22,532 nucleotides of DNA, taken from assembly GCA_002633005.1 (NCBI GenBank), contig NMRA01000997.1:20525-43056 (forward strand), given 5' to 3'. This DNA comes from Phoronis australis (Eukaryota > Phoronida > Phoronidae). A program made the translations under genes and the position numbers. Below, one piece after another: positions 11,088 to 19,690 of this stretch (positions are counted from its first letter, which is position 1; the number at the start of each line of letters is the position of its first letter). The notes under the pieces were generated by a model, which was not told the DNA's origin, ran no database searches, and was given only the letters and a program-made list of their open reading frames with translations.

Positions 11088-12000
11088 TAGGCCTTTTGCG
11101 AGTTTATAACAATAACGCGAGGTTATGTGAGACTTAACTGTGACGTCACGGGAAGTGGGGCAAAAGCTTGTCGTTTGGTCATTTGCCGAATACGGTAGCA
11201 GAGTGTATTCTGTTATTGTCTTCGAGTTTTTAGCCGTTTAGTTCGAAAAATGTCCAAAAGCATTGCTGTTATGGCAAATGAACTTCAGATTGGCACTACA
11301 ATACGTTCTATCGCGTTCTGTACTAATTTCGTCCCATGTATTTTAAACGGGCGGTAGGCGAAATCCCNACTGAGCGAAGTGCGAGATCTGGCGCGTGACG
11401 CTTGCAAAATAGCATGAGAAAATATCAAGTGAAATTTGTAAGATTTGTGTCCCTCGGACATTTTGTTCGTCAACAGGCGTGATTTCACGTAACTTCCTGA
11501 AAATGGCGGCTCTTTAGTGAGAGAAACTCGAGGGAACCGCAAGGTTTTCATGAATATGGTCAAGTTATTTGTAGACTACATTGTGTCCAGAGTCAGCTGG
11601 GTATGTGTTAATTATAACTTCATGTGCACATATGCATGTTTCATTTGATTTTATTTGCTGTATTTTGAAGTGAATATCTTTTTATGGGGATACACTATCG
11701 CCCCTGTATGCCTGCGCCATTCAGGCCTAGAGCGGGTTAAGTTCCAATTTCAGTCCGTTCACAGCTTCGCACAACATAACAAGGTTACATTTTCTTCGTC
11801 TATTCACAGTTATTCCACGACCCATCTACCATATCTTAAGTCGTTTTAACGTTTTAAGCGTAAAATTCACCATAAGAACTCCAGTAAGTTTTAGCGTGTG
11901 TAGCAAAGACTCGGGGCAAAAGAAGAGCAATATGGCGGGTTTTGCCCCCTTTCCGGTGACGTCACAGTGACTAGCGAGAAACTCGCAAGTGAGCTAGGCC
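11088..12000. mobile_element. ~0.9-kb element with imperfect terminal inverted repeats (foldback / non-autonomous DNA transposon candidate)
   Basis: The left end reads TAGGCC, then ttgcgagttt, and further in aactgtgacgtcac and gggaagtggggcaaaa. The reverse complement of the right end has the same blocks in the same order: ggcct, ttgcgagttt, actgtgacgtcac, ggaaagggggcaaaa. The left end has about 25 extra bases between the second and third blocks. TAGGCC stands at 11088-11093 and 11995-12000 and may be a target duplication or part of the ends. The interior encodes nothing recognisable and contains one ambiguous base (N at 11368). Each end has a palindromic TGACGTCA (11141-11148 and 11957-11964). 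The superfamily is not assignable by eye. Confidence 0.55.
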
Positions 12001-12132
12001 AACATTCACCATTCTGCCTCCCGGGTACCTTTTGCAGCGCAGACAACGAAGGTATTTGATAGCAGTCGGACGTGTCGACCGAGCTCTCTGTTCAGCGTTA
12101 GGCGGGAAACTGCCGACACTCGTTTTGTTTCA
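11941..12132 (+). promoter_or_regulatory. Presumed promoter and non-coding first exon of the TRIM gene
   Basis: CpG-containing sequence with a CRE palindrome (11957-11964), then the 18-mer ctcccgggtaccttttgc (12018-12035), then about 95 bp free of ATG ending in a good donor, tttca|gtaagt (GT at 12133-12134). It lies about 1.3 kb upstream of the TRIM coding exon on the same strand, so a 5'-UTR exon with a long first intron fits. No TATA box is evident. The start site is not determinable by eye. Confidence 0.4.
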
Positions 12133-13343
12133 GTAAGTTTACGCTATCACTAATCTGAAACGAAAATTTGTAAAGATTAAGTTTAAATCGTGTTATCATC
12201 CACGATACTGTTTTAAGCCGCACCGACTTCTACTTTGGAATCAACTGAGGAACAATGTTGCAGAAGAACGCGTACGCGTTGCCCCTTGGTGTTGTATAGG
12301 CATATATAGAAATTTTGTTGAAGAATGCTGTCAAGTTTTTTGAAAAGTAGAATGTTCCTTTCAGAGTCGCATTTCGTGTATAACAATGTCTTTTGATAAA
12401 CGAAGTAAGAGTGTGAATTTCATGTGTTGCGTCTTTCTACATGGGTCAATGCTAGGCCCTATTAATTTTGTACTTTAATAAGTAACTAGTAGGCCTACTT
12501 GTGACAACTTGTGTTAATCATGTTTTCTTGTCCTATTTTCCTGTACCGATGCATAGTAAACATTTTATTTAGTTGCTTCCTTTCTACGCATTATTACAAA
12601 CTAGCTAGCCTTGGTGTAAAGCTGTTTGTCTTCATAGTGCTAGTTGTCTTGGTGGCTAGGTGTAACTTTGTGTTCATTTCCTTCCAATTCAAACACATTT
12701 TTTTCAAATCCAAGGCCATCACAGAGTACCTCAGAAGGGAATGAACAAATTTACGTGCAACTTAAAGATATTACATTTTTTGCACTGTTCACCAAAATAC
12801 TGTTACGTATTGATTTAAAATGTTCTACTTTTGCATCAGGAACTGTCAAAAATAGGGCGGATTTTTGTGAAAAAATCCAAGTTGCATCAAACGAAAAGAA
12901 AATGATAATTTAGAAAATGGCTATGACAAAGATTTTGAGATTTTATTTGTAGCATTTATATCATAATAAATTTAATCATGTAATTGATCTCGTGGTTTTG
13001 CTTTGAATGTACTTTCCTTTTGTTCAAAATTTTACGATAAAAGCATAATCACTTGAGCTTATTAATGGCAGGTTGGTTTAAAGTCAGCTACTAACTTCTA
13101 GGTAAACTCTGCTTTCAGAAAATATATACTTTCGCTGAGAGTTATGTTCTATAGTTGTACAGATATTTTGCTAAGTGTACAGATTTGTCAATAAGGTCCT
13201 ATGTAACCTTAAAGTGGTTGTTGTTAAATGTTAATAAGAACGAATACAAACAGCAGTCATCGTTTTGCTCTGATAAAAAACCAAAGAAGTTGAATTTACA
13301 TTAACTTGCCTAGGACTATTTTAGTTCCATTTACAACGATTGA
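12133..13343 (+). other. Presumed first intron of the TRIM gene
   Basis: AT-rich, with no coding signature. The short open frames here (12511-12744 and 12644-12913) are unrelated to known domains. Possible acceptors before the start exon are cctag at about 13308-13312 and ctattttag ending at 13324. Confidence 0.35.
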
Positions 13344-13394
13344 ATGACTTTTGATAATGATATGCCCCAGTTTAATGTCTATCGGTTATCAAAG
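13344..13394 (+). CDS. Candidate initiating exon of the TRIM gene
   Basis: The large TRIM exon has no usable ATG before its RING finger: the upstream in-frame codons up to 13467 are an intron's pyrimidine tract and cag. An upstream start exon ending in phase 0 is therefore needed. The 17 codons from ATG at 13344 (MTFDNDMPQFNVYRLSK) end at a donor, aag|gttagt, exactly in phase 0, and splicing removes 73 nt (13395-13467). The next in-frame ATG (13362) has a somewhat better context. The first ATG has a weak Kozak context, and a start exon elsewhere upstream cannot be excluded. Confidence 0.45.
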
Positions 13395-13440
13395 GTTAGT
13401 TCATTGAAAAACACAGGTATGATGCTGAAATATGTCTTGA

Positions 13441-13467
13441 GTGATTATAATTATTTTCTTTTTGCAG
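13441..13467 (+). promoter_or_regulatory. Splice acceptor of the main TRIM exon
   Basis: ttattttctttttgcag ends at 13467: a strong polypyrimidine tract and AG. The open frame technically extends back to a GTG at 13441, but those codons (mostly Ile and Phe) are intron sequence. The coding part of this exon should start at 13468. Confidence 0.85.
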
Positions 13468-15258
13468 GACCTGGCGTCGAACGATCCAGTTGCCCAGCTA
13501 CGTCAACTGTTAGAGTGCCCTGCGTGTTCTAAGCGATCCAGTGACCAGAGAGTTTTGCCATGCCGTCACTCATTCTGCAAAGACTGCTTGAACAGTCACA
13601 TGGCAGAAAAGGGGCAAAGTGGTGAATTTCCATGTCCGCTGTGCAAAACAAAATTTGCTGTTCCAAGAGAACGTGGTAGTGGCTTCAAGCATAATTTTTT
13701 TCATGACATTGTTTCGAATTATGAAAGCATGAATAAAATGCATTGTTCAGCTCATGGAGACCGGCTTTTGGAAAAGTATTGTGAACAGTGCAAGATGGCC
13801 ATATGTTCACGATGCGCATCTTCAAATCATAAGCGACACGATCTCAAAGCTTTAGACGTTGCTGCAAAAGACGCCATCGAGGTGATGCGTGATTTGTTGA
13901 AACCTTGGCGAGATGTTACGCAGCACTGGGAAATGTTGCGCGATAAACGACGGCAAGTTGCACAAAGTTATGTCCAGCAACAAAAAGCTTGTAAGAATGA
14001 GATAAAACGTGTATACAGTGATTACCTGGCAGAGATCACTCGTCAAGTCAAGGTTAATGAAGAGAAAGCTATTGCTGAGTTGGAAAAACAAGTAGAGACG
14101 GCGAGAAAACACGCAGAAGCTGCTTGTGTTGAGGCTGAACTGAACAGGGCGAAGTTTGCTAGCGTATATGATTATGTAAATAATGTTCTTGAGTCGTGTC
14201 ATGACGCTGAGAAACTGCAACAATTTAATGAGATTAAGTCTCTTCTTAAAAACTTGAATATTGATCAAATCCAGAAGCGGGTTGAAAAATCAGTCTTTGA
14301 AATACAACCCGCGACAATTGCAGTTCCAAATGTAGCTGTGAATATTATGAAAAAAATGGAAAACGAAAATATTTCATCCAATTTTTTTGAAAAATTTGCC
14401 TCGGTTGTTGCAGTTTCCAGTAAATCACCTGTCCACCGAGTGGGCCCTCAACTGGCTGTTAAAGATGTTGAACTTGAGCGGAGATTTAGCAGTCTGCTTG
14501 AGGGGGAGGGGAGAGGCAGTTGTTGGGGGCTGGCAGTGGGTGATGGGGTGGTGGTTGTAACGGACAAGAACAACCATAATGTCAAGGTGTTTAATAAAAA
14601 CACCTTGACATTCAAATTAACGTTAAACACCTCCCAGGACCGACTTCAATACCCTCTTGATGTAACATGTAATAGACTTGGTGAGATCTTCATCACCTAT
14701 GGCGGCATTCACGGTGTTGTCAAGTATGACGCCAGAGGTCAACTGGTGAAGGTCTACCCAGGTGTGTATCAAGGTGAGGGGTACATTACATGTAACACCG
14801 ACCAGCTGATAGTGGCGGATACACAGGGTGGACGGGTGTTGTACACCGACTTTAATTGTAAGGTCCATCATCAAATAGACGCCGGCTCCCTGGGTCTGAG
14901 TGAGTTCTCACCACGCTACATATTTGTGGATGAGAACACTGGACATGTGGTGGTGAGCCAGTACAAAACTCCACGTGTGTACGTGATTGACCCCACACAG
15001 CCGGCCGTTATACATACATTCAGTGAAGGACTGGGTGAGCCGTGGGGGGTGTGCGTTGATCAGTTCGGCCACATTCTCCTGGCTGACTCTGACCGGCACA
15101 GTGGCTGTATACATCTATTGACCCCTGCACGTGCACACGTGATAACCACGAGGCGTGATGTCTGCTGCCCTATAGCCATATGTCCGTCAGGCCCAGGGCA
15201 GGTGTATGTACTGGAGGTGGAAGGTGATGTGAAGGAGTTTAGTTATCTTGATATCTAA
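13468..15258 (+). CDS. TRIM protein: RING, B-box 2, coiled coil, NHL-like propeller (main exon)
   Basis: This exon encodes 596 residues and stops at 15256-15258. Residues below are counted from the exon start. A C3HC4 RING finger has ligands C17, C20, C32, H34, C37, C40, C56 and C59. One B-box of type 2 has C93, H96, C105, C108, C113, C116, H121 and H124. A charged helical coiled coil covers roughly 126-280. From about 347 to the end lie repeated blade-like units (WGLAVGDG...VTDKNNHNVKVF, WGVCVDQFGHILLADSD) typical of NHL-type propellers. No B-box 1 or filamin repeat is seen. By family knowledge it is a cytosolic E3 ubiquitin ligase whose propeller binds RNA or protein partners. The NHL half is visibly richer in G and in GTG/CTG codons than the coiled-coil half. 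The assignment to TRIM is firm; the exact orthologue is not. Confidence 0.93.
   Translation, partial: DLASNDPVAQLRQLLECPACSKRSSDQRVLPCRHSFCKDCLNSHMAEKGQSGEFPCPLCKTKFAVPRERGSGFKHNFFHDIVSNYESMNKMHCSAHGDRLLEKYCEQCKMAICSRCASSNHKRHDLKALDVAAKDAIEVMRDLLKPWRDVTQHWEMLRDKRRQVAQSYVQQQKACKNEIKRVYSDYLAEITRQVKVNEEKAIAELEKQVETARKHAEAACVEAELNRAKFASVYDYVNNVLESCHDAEKLQQFNEIKSLLKNLNIDQIQKRVEKSVFEIQPATIAVPNVAVNIMKKMENENISSNFFEKFASVVAVSSKSPVHRVGPQLAVKDVELERRFSSLLEGEGRGSCWGLAVGDGVVVVTDKNNHNVKVFNKNTLTFKLTLNTSQDRLQYPLDVTCNRLGEIFITYGGIHGVVKYDARGQLVKVYPGVYQGEGYITCNTDQLIVADTQGGRVLYTDFNCKVHHQIDAGSLGLSEFSPRYIFVDENTGHVVVSQYKTPRVYVIDPTQPAVIHTFSEGLGEPWGVCVDQFGHILLADSDRHSGCIHLLTPARAHVITTRRDVCCPIAICPSGPGQVYVLEVEGDVKEFSYLDI
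14578..14612 (+). repeat. Perfect 15-bp stem, 5-nt loop inside the TRIM coding region
   Basis: aatgtcaaggtgttt (14578-14592) and its exact reverse complement (14598-14612) flank aataa. The stem encodes NVKVF and NTLTF on its two sides within the first blade-like repeat. About 30-75 bases upstream is a G-rich stretch (14502-14553). Confidence 0.85.
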
Positions 15259-15287
15259 TTTAACACACCTGTACCATCACGTGGTTG

Positions 15288-15420
15288 AATAAATGTTTGT
15301 GATAATGTTTTGATGAAATGTTTTGTAAAATAACTGTTTGAAATTCTTGAAGTCTGTATGTAACATTGTGTGCAGATGACAAAGTATTATTGGACGTAGT
15401 TTGTCTAAGATTCCAATAAA
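15288..15420 (+). terminator. Polyadenylation signals of the TRIM gene
   Basis: Canonical AATAAA occurs at 15288-15293 (30 bp after the stop) and at 15415-15420 (157 bp after it), the latter followed by a T/G-containing stretch. Alternative short and longer 3' UTRs are plausible. Confidence 0.6.
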
Positions 15421-16145
15421 AGCTTGACATAAATGAGATCGTTTATACCTAAAGGCCTCGTGTATTTGAATGGTCATTGTAGTTGTACTGATAAATACGT
15501 GTGTTTACCTGTTTTACAAACCTGTTTTAGCTGTGCGTTGTTGTGCGCGACGAGATTTTATCATCTTGAAACGCACTTTCTAACATTTCTGTTCGAGTGA
15601 AACACGTGTTGTAAAGATTGTGCGCTGTTGTATATTTTCAATACCAAAATTCTATTCACGACGCCATTAACATCATCATATTTCTACAATATGAAATAAC
15701 TGTGATCATAGTGTTCTCAAGTGTGCAATTAACATTTTGTAACTTCAAATAGTCGTATTAATGCAAAATGTCAAGTTTGCTAGTTTTTGGTATCCTAATT
15801 GGAATTATTGGCTATTGATTGAACGGTAAATTCTTTGATTAAACTGGAATTACTTAATTGTTCGTTTTAATTGAAATTGTCACGCTTAAAATTTTTAATC
15901 AATATTATTGCATACTTAAGATTTTCATTATCATCAAAACAAAATACATTGGTTAAATTGACGTTGTCATTTTCACGACCTAAAAACGCAAGCTTGGGAT
16001 GGAGTGGGATACAATTTTTGAACTAATAAGCTTTGAACAGACCTAAAAAACACAAAATTATTCTTTGTGTTTTGCGATTTAATTACAAATCTCCAATTAT
16101 CGCCGTTATTCGCCGACATTCGCTTGAAATACTCTCCCACGTACT
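15421..16145. other. Intergenic, nothing recognised
   Basis: AT-rich sequence. I find no gene or repeat I can support; the short open frames lack domain features. Confidence 0.5.
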
Positions 16146-16149
16146 GATG

Positions 16150-16275
16150 CTGGGACGAAGCGCAGCTAACAAAACGTTTGCCTGCGGCGCAACAATTTGT
16201 GAAGTTCGATTCCCATCTGAGGCTGATCTCGGAAAGTGATTCTTCTCGACTATAGTGTCGCCTTAGTCGTTGACG
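16150..16275 (+). repeat. Degenerate tRNA-derived SINE (head plus start of body)
   Basis: The string agttcgattcc (16203-16213) is a near-perfect Pol III B box. About 45 bp upstream, aagcgcagctaacaaaacg resembles a decayed A box. Between them ttgc/gcaa forms an anticodon-like stem with loop ctgcggc. The tRNA-like part (about 16150-16222) is followed by tgatctcggaaagtgattcttctcgac, a plausible SINE body. Acceptor-stem pairing is poor, so this is not a functional tRNA gene. Confidence 0.5.
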
Positions 16276-17297
16276 TGATCAATGAAATTGAAACCGAAAA
16301 GAATGTTTTTTTTTTATTTCAGGAACTGTGTTGTATCCTTGCACATGAAGTCAAACCACAAAAATCAATAAAGAAAAACTGGTCATTCACGCCCTTTATC
16401 GATTCATAAAAAACAAACGAATTTTGAACGTGAGGCTGTGTGTGTAAAGGTAATCTAGGTTGGTTTGCGTAGTGCAGACAACACACAAAATTAACGAAGT
16501 CCCTTACTAAAATTGCATCACATGTGTGCGGGTTGTCTTTGGTTAGGATTTTTGAGAGAAAAATCGTATAATATAATATAACTTGACTAACAGTACTTGG
16601 GCCACATGCTGTACAAAACCGACCTTCTCTTGGGTTTAATAAACATCTTTCACTTTCAATTTACAGATCTAAATAGAACAACAGCAGATAAATGCCATTA
16701 GTATATAAATACTGAACATACTCTTCCATTATAAGATCATTTTTATAAAGCCTGAAATTGACAAGTTCACTTAAAGATGACACTTTTTTCTCACGCTATA
16801 GATGGGAATGATCTCCACTAGGCTTGACTTAGATTTCAGACGGGCTGAATTCTTTATTGCTCTCTGTTTCGTTAACATACACTGAACAAACTAGTACAAC
16901 ATCTTTAATCTACTGATTTTTAAGATTATTTCGTAGCAATTCTATAATATTCATGTAACTATAACGAGAAATCATCGAGTCCGTTCTTAAGTTTGCCAAC
17001 ATGAGTATCTTTTGTTTGATGTCTAAAAGGTCATTTTGGCTACGCTTAGACATAACTTTCTAATAAAATTACTCTAAAATGAATGACTACAATGATATCT
17101 TAACCAGTCATTTTAATCACAATTAAGTAGTCATTATTTTTTCACGTACACGCTCGCTTTAAATTTGAGATGCTTGTTTACTCGTTCGCTTTAACGTCGT
17201 ATAATGGTGTTAATTTTTTTGTGAACTATCGCCGAATGCTACACCATTCATTGTTTGCTTGTGAACCGAATGTTAAGTATTCTATTTTCACGTTCGA
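16276..17297. other. Intergenic, nothing recognised
   Basis: AT-rich DNA with homopolymer T-runs near 16305 and TA-rich microrepeats near 16568. No coding or RNA feature is supportable. Confidence 0.5.
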
Positions 17298-17305
17298 TGA
17301 CGTCA

Positions 17306-17411
17306 GCCGCTGAGTGGTGAAGTGGTAAAGTCGGCGACTCAAAACTATGAGGCCCGGGTTCGAATCCGGCCTCGGTTTCCCGCCAAAATGTTATCTCACT
17401 AGTGAGATAAC
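17306..17411 (+). repeat. Second tRNA-derived SINE-like element ending in a 22-bp palindrome
   Basis: A perfect B box ggttcgaatcc (17357-17367) lies about 35 bp downstream of an A-box-like tgagtggtgaagtggtaaag. The T-arm can pair only four bases around an eight-base loop, and the anticodon stem ctca/tgag has a six-base loop, so bases have been lost. After the tRNA-like head comes gttatctcactagtgagataac (17390-17411), a perfect palindrome. A CRE-type TGACGTCA stands just upstream (17298-17305). Confidence 0.5.
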
Positions 17412-17662
17412 TTTATGGGTTATTACACGGTCGTATCTGCCATTCGAGGCTAATATTGTGGTATGAATTTACGTTATCTTGCTTAAAATGTACACAACAT
17501 GACTCGAGTGCCTCAAAATAAATTTTATTATTATATCTTACTAGATTTCAGTGCCTTTAGTGCACAGCTCATAAAGAAACACGCAAAATTGAAAAAATAA
17601 TTATGTACAACGTCATGGGTTGAACCTAAGTTGTTCGCCATACTGTTCGGATCAGAGACGAA

Positions 17663-17958
17663 GTGTATAGAGTGAAGAGAAAGCAAAGTACATTTAGCGT
17701 CGAGAAGGTTCGTAGAAGGATCAAAAGATGTGTTTCCGGAGGCTGCAGCAACAGCAGCCAGGCGGAGAACGTCTCGGTGTTCCGAAGGACACCAAAGTTG
17801 CGCAGAAGTGGCATCGCTTCGTGCGCCGAACGAGAGTGTGGGACGTCATCGTGGACCAAGCGATTCGGTTCGGGGCCACTCTGTGCTCTGCCTACTTTGA
17901 GGACTCGTGTTTCGACTCCAATCACAGGAGACGTTACGATGAAGGCCTGGTTCAATAA
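17663..17958 (+). pseudogene. THAP zinc-finger remnant, frameshifted and missing the His ligand
   Basis: In one frame 17726-17793 gives RCVSGGCSNSSQ..NVSVF, the C-x4-C start of a THAP domain. In the next frame from about 17785 it continues PKDTKVAQKWHRFVRR, then FGATLCSAYFEDSCFDS and DEGLVQ before a stop at 17956. The invariant Trp and the C-x2-(H)F block are in the right order and spacing. Two faults are visible: a frame change around 17780-17790, and Tyr (codon 17893-17895) where family members have the zinc-binding His (CSxHF). THAP domains bind DNA and occur in P-element- and Kolobok-type transposases and in host regulators. AATAAA overlaps the stop. The opposite-strand open frame 17626-17985 is its shadow. 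Confidence 0.65.
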
Positions 17959-17971
17959 AGGACAATATTTA

Positions 17972-18240
17972 TCATTCAGAAACATCAGCTCTTAATTGAG
18001 GATCGCCTGTTGGATGACTGGGTTGACTCGCCGAGCCCGAGGCCGCTTCTCTCGCGGGAGGATCCAGTTCGTAAGGCTCAAAGTAGAAAAGTACGCTGCC
18101 GGAAGCACATTAAACTTATTCTCGCTTTCGTGCAATCCCATTTCCTCATCCTGACCACCATTCCCGTACGTTTCTTCATGATATTCGTTCAAATCTTTCT
18201 CATAATCGTCGTCGCTGTCAAATTCCCTGCTCTCCGCCAT
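17972..18240 (-). pseudogene. Acidic N-terminal piece resembling P2X7-C-terminus-like proteins, frameshifted
   Basis: On the minus strand a protein starts MAESREFDSDDDYEKDLNEY at 18240 and continues acidic to about ENKFNV (18100). In that frame it ends at 17992 in an unremarkable basic tail. Two bases later, another frame reads VLFYFEPYELDPP and continues to a stop at 17974-17972. Short acidic N-termini followed by an aromatic-x-FEP motif are, as I recall, typical of the multi-copy invertebrate proteins named after the P2X7 cytoplasmic domain. The switch of frame suggests an indel. The diagnostic Cys-rich core of that family is not present downstream, so this is a truncated copy or a first exon. 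It converges on the THAP remnant. Confidence 0.35.
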
Positions 18241-18280
18241 TGTTCAATGCTAGTCACTGATCTCTTGTGTTCAACCCAGG

Positions 18281-18298
18281 ACGTCACATGGCGGGAAA
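18281..18298 (-). promoter_or_regulatory. CRE-like and E2F-like sites upstream of the 18240 start
   Basis: On the minus strand tttcccgc (18298-18291) matches the E2F consensus and is followed by tgacgt (18286-18281). Both lie 40-60 bp before the ATG at 18240, where a proximal promoter would be expected. Motif match only. Confidence 0.3.
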
Positions 18299-18303
18299 TG
18301 TGA

Positions 18304-19290
18304 AAATTGGCAAAATTGAAAGAAAAATCAAAATTTCGAGCTCATTACACAAAATAAATATGGGTTTAGCTAAATTTTACGTCATACATTTAGTCTGTGG
18401 CCACCGGTAATTCAAAATGTGCAAAAATCCATGGTGTGTACTGTTAAAAGACTTACTACAAATATATAAACAACCTGCTCTCCTAGATACTTTCACAACA
18501 TAGAATCGAGAAAATTTGTGCAGAACAACACCATTACAATTTCCCAGATACATTACTAATAAATATAGATTATTATGTGGCGAAGTCGTTATCCCCCGTT
18601 ATCTAGAGCCCAAGTGGATTTTAGAGAATTATCGCCCAAGGGGCGTTAGTATTCTTTTAAGTTCAGCAGTATTTATTCTACACTCGCAATTATAGATATC
18701 GCTACCAAGCTTGGCGTGCGTTCAGTAACGCTAGGACCTACGCTAGGATCTATGCAAGTAAAATCCAACACTTCTCATTGTACAAATGACTATGCAACGG
18801 TTCACCAATACACGAGACTAAGCTGCACAAAAAATCGAATCCTCGCCATTGCTAACAGCACCGGGTAATATAATTGATTTAAGAAAATGAATTCGATATC
18901 ACCAAAGACAAACATGAAAAACGTGCAATAAATGCTTTTGTCGGTTGTAGCAATGCAGAACGTCTGGATATTTTTCATGGCAGGAGCTTTTGACAATTCA
19001 ACAAAAGGCTGTATTGATCTGTTCGTGGAAGCTGTCTGTGTAAAGAAAATAATATCTTACTGCATAGGTAATTTGATGCTAGGTAAACATACCGCTGTGA
19101 AAAGCATTTATTGACATGAATACAAATAATGACTTCTGAGTTTCCGGGAAGGAAAAATGAAAGTAATTTCACACTTAGAGAACGAATTACAAAAACAAGC
19201 AACGTAATTATTTTTTCATAGCAGAAACGTTTGGGTTTTCAAGTATGGAATAAACAAGTGCTAAAGTCTGAGCTGTGAAATTTTTGACAA
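18304..19290. other. Intergenic; one 12-bp tandem repeat
   Basis: AT-rich sequence. acgctaggacct (18728-18739) is followed directly by acgctaggatct (18740-18751). Short overlapping open frames on both strands at 18800-19200 have no recognisable features. Confidence 0.4.
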
Positions 19291-19690
19291 CCCTTAGATG
19301 AAGCTAAAAGCCCATATAATACACGACCCCTTTGTACATGTAAACCGAGCAAATATTATCCCTTTATGAGTTTCAACGTGAAAATATTTCCGGTGGGAAG
19401 GACAGGGACTCAATATTTGACGAGGTGTGCGGCAGGGAAATTGGCGCACTTCATCTTTTTGGAAAGCCGCCATGGAAATACCGCCTTTAGAGGACAAAAA
19501 CGATTCAAAGGGATCCACACAAACTTTCAAGTGTCGGCTTCCCATAACAAATCCTTTTGCACAGTGTTCTTGCACTGTTGCAAAAATGGAATCTTTCGAA
19601 GATAATTATCTTGGGAAGACACCCTTTTGTAAGGAGTCGCACCACGAGAGGATCAAAAGGTCTACTCTAGAGTCACAGATATAGATCTTG
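19291..19690. other. GC-richer island with overlapping unassigned open frames
   Basis: This stretch is less AT-rich than its surroundings and open on both strands. On plus, 19427-19684 includes ATG at 19471 and a Cys-containing, hydrophilic C-terminus ending LESQI. On minus, 19575-19294 contains an ATGGCGGC start-like context at 19476-19469. Neither product is recognised and no splice-bounded structure is evident. It could be a decayed repeat or a short exon. Confidence 0.2.

Noticed and set aside
13441-13467. N-terminal extension MIIIIFFLQ of the TRIM protein
   Set aside because: It begins with GTG and is the pyrimidine tract and cag of a splice acceptor.
13852-14268. 138-codon minus-strand open frame inside the TRIM exon
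   Set aside because: It is a shadow of the coiled-coil coding strand with no domain features.
16150-16222. Functional tRNA gene
   Set aside because: The A box is decayed, acceptor ends do not pair, and sequence continues into a SINE-like body.
17306-17380. Functional tRNA gene
   Set aside because: The B box is perfect, but the T-arm and anticodon arm have lost bases and no acceptor stem forms.
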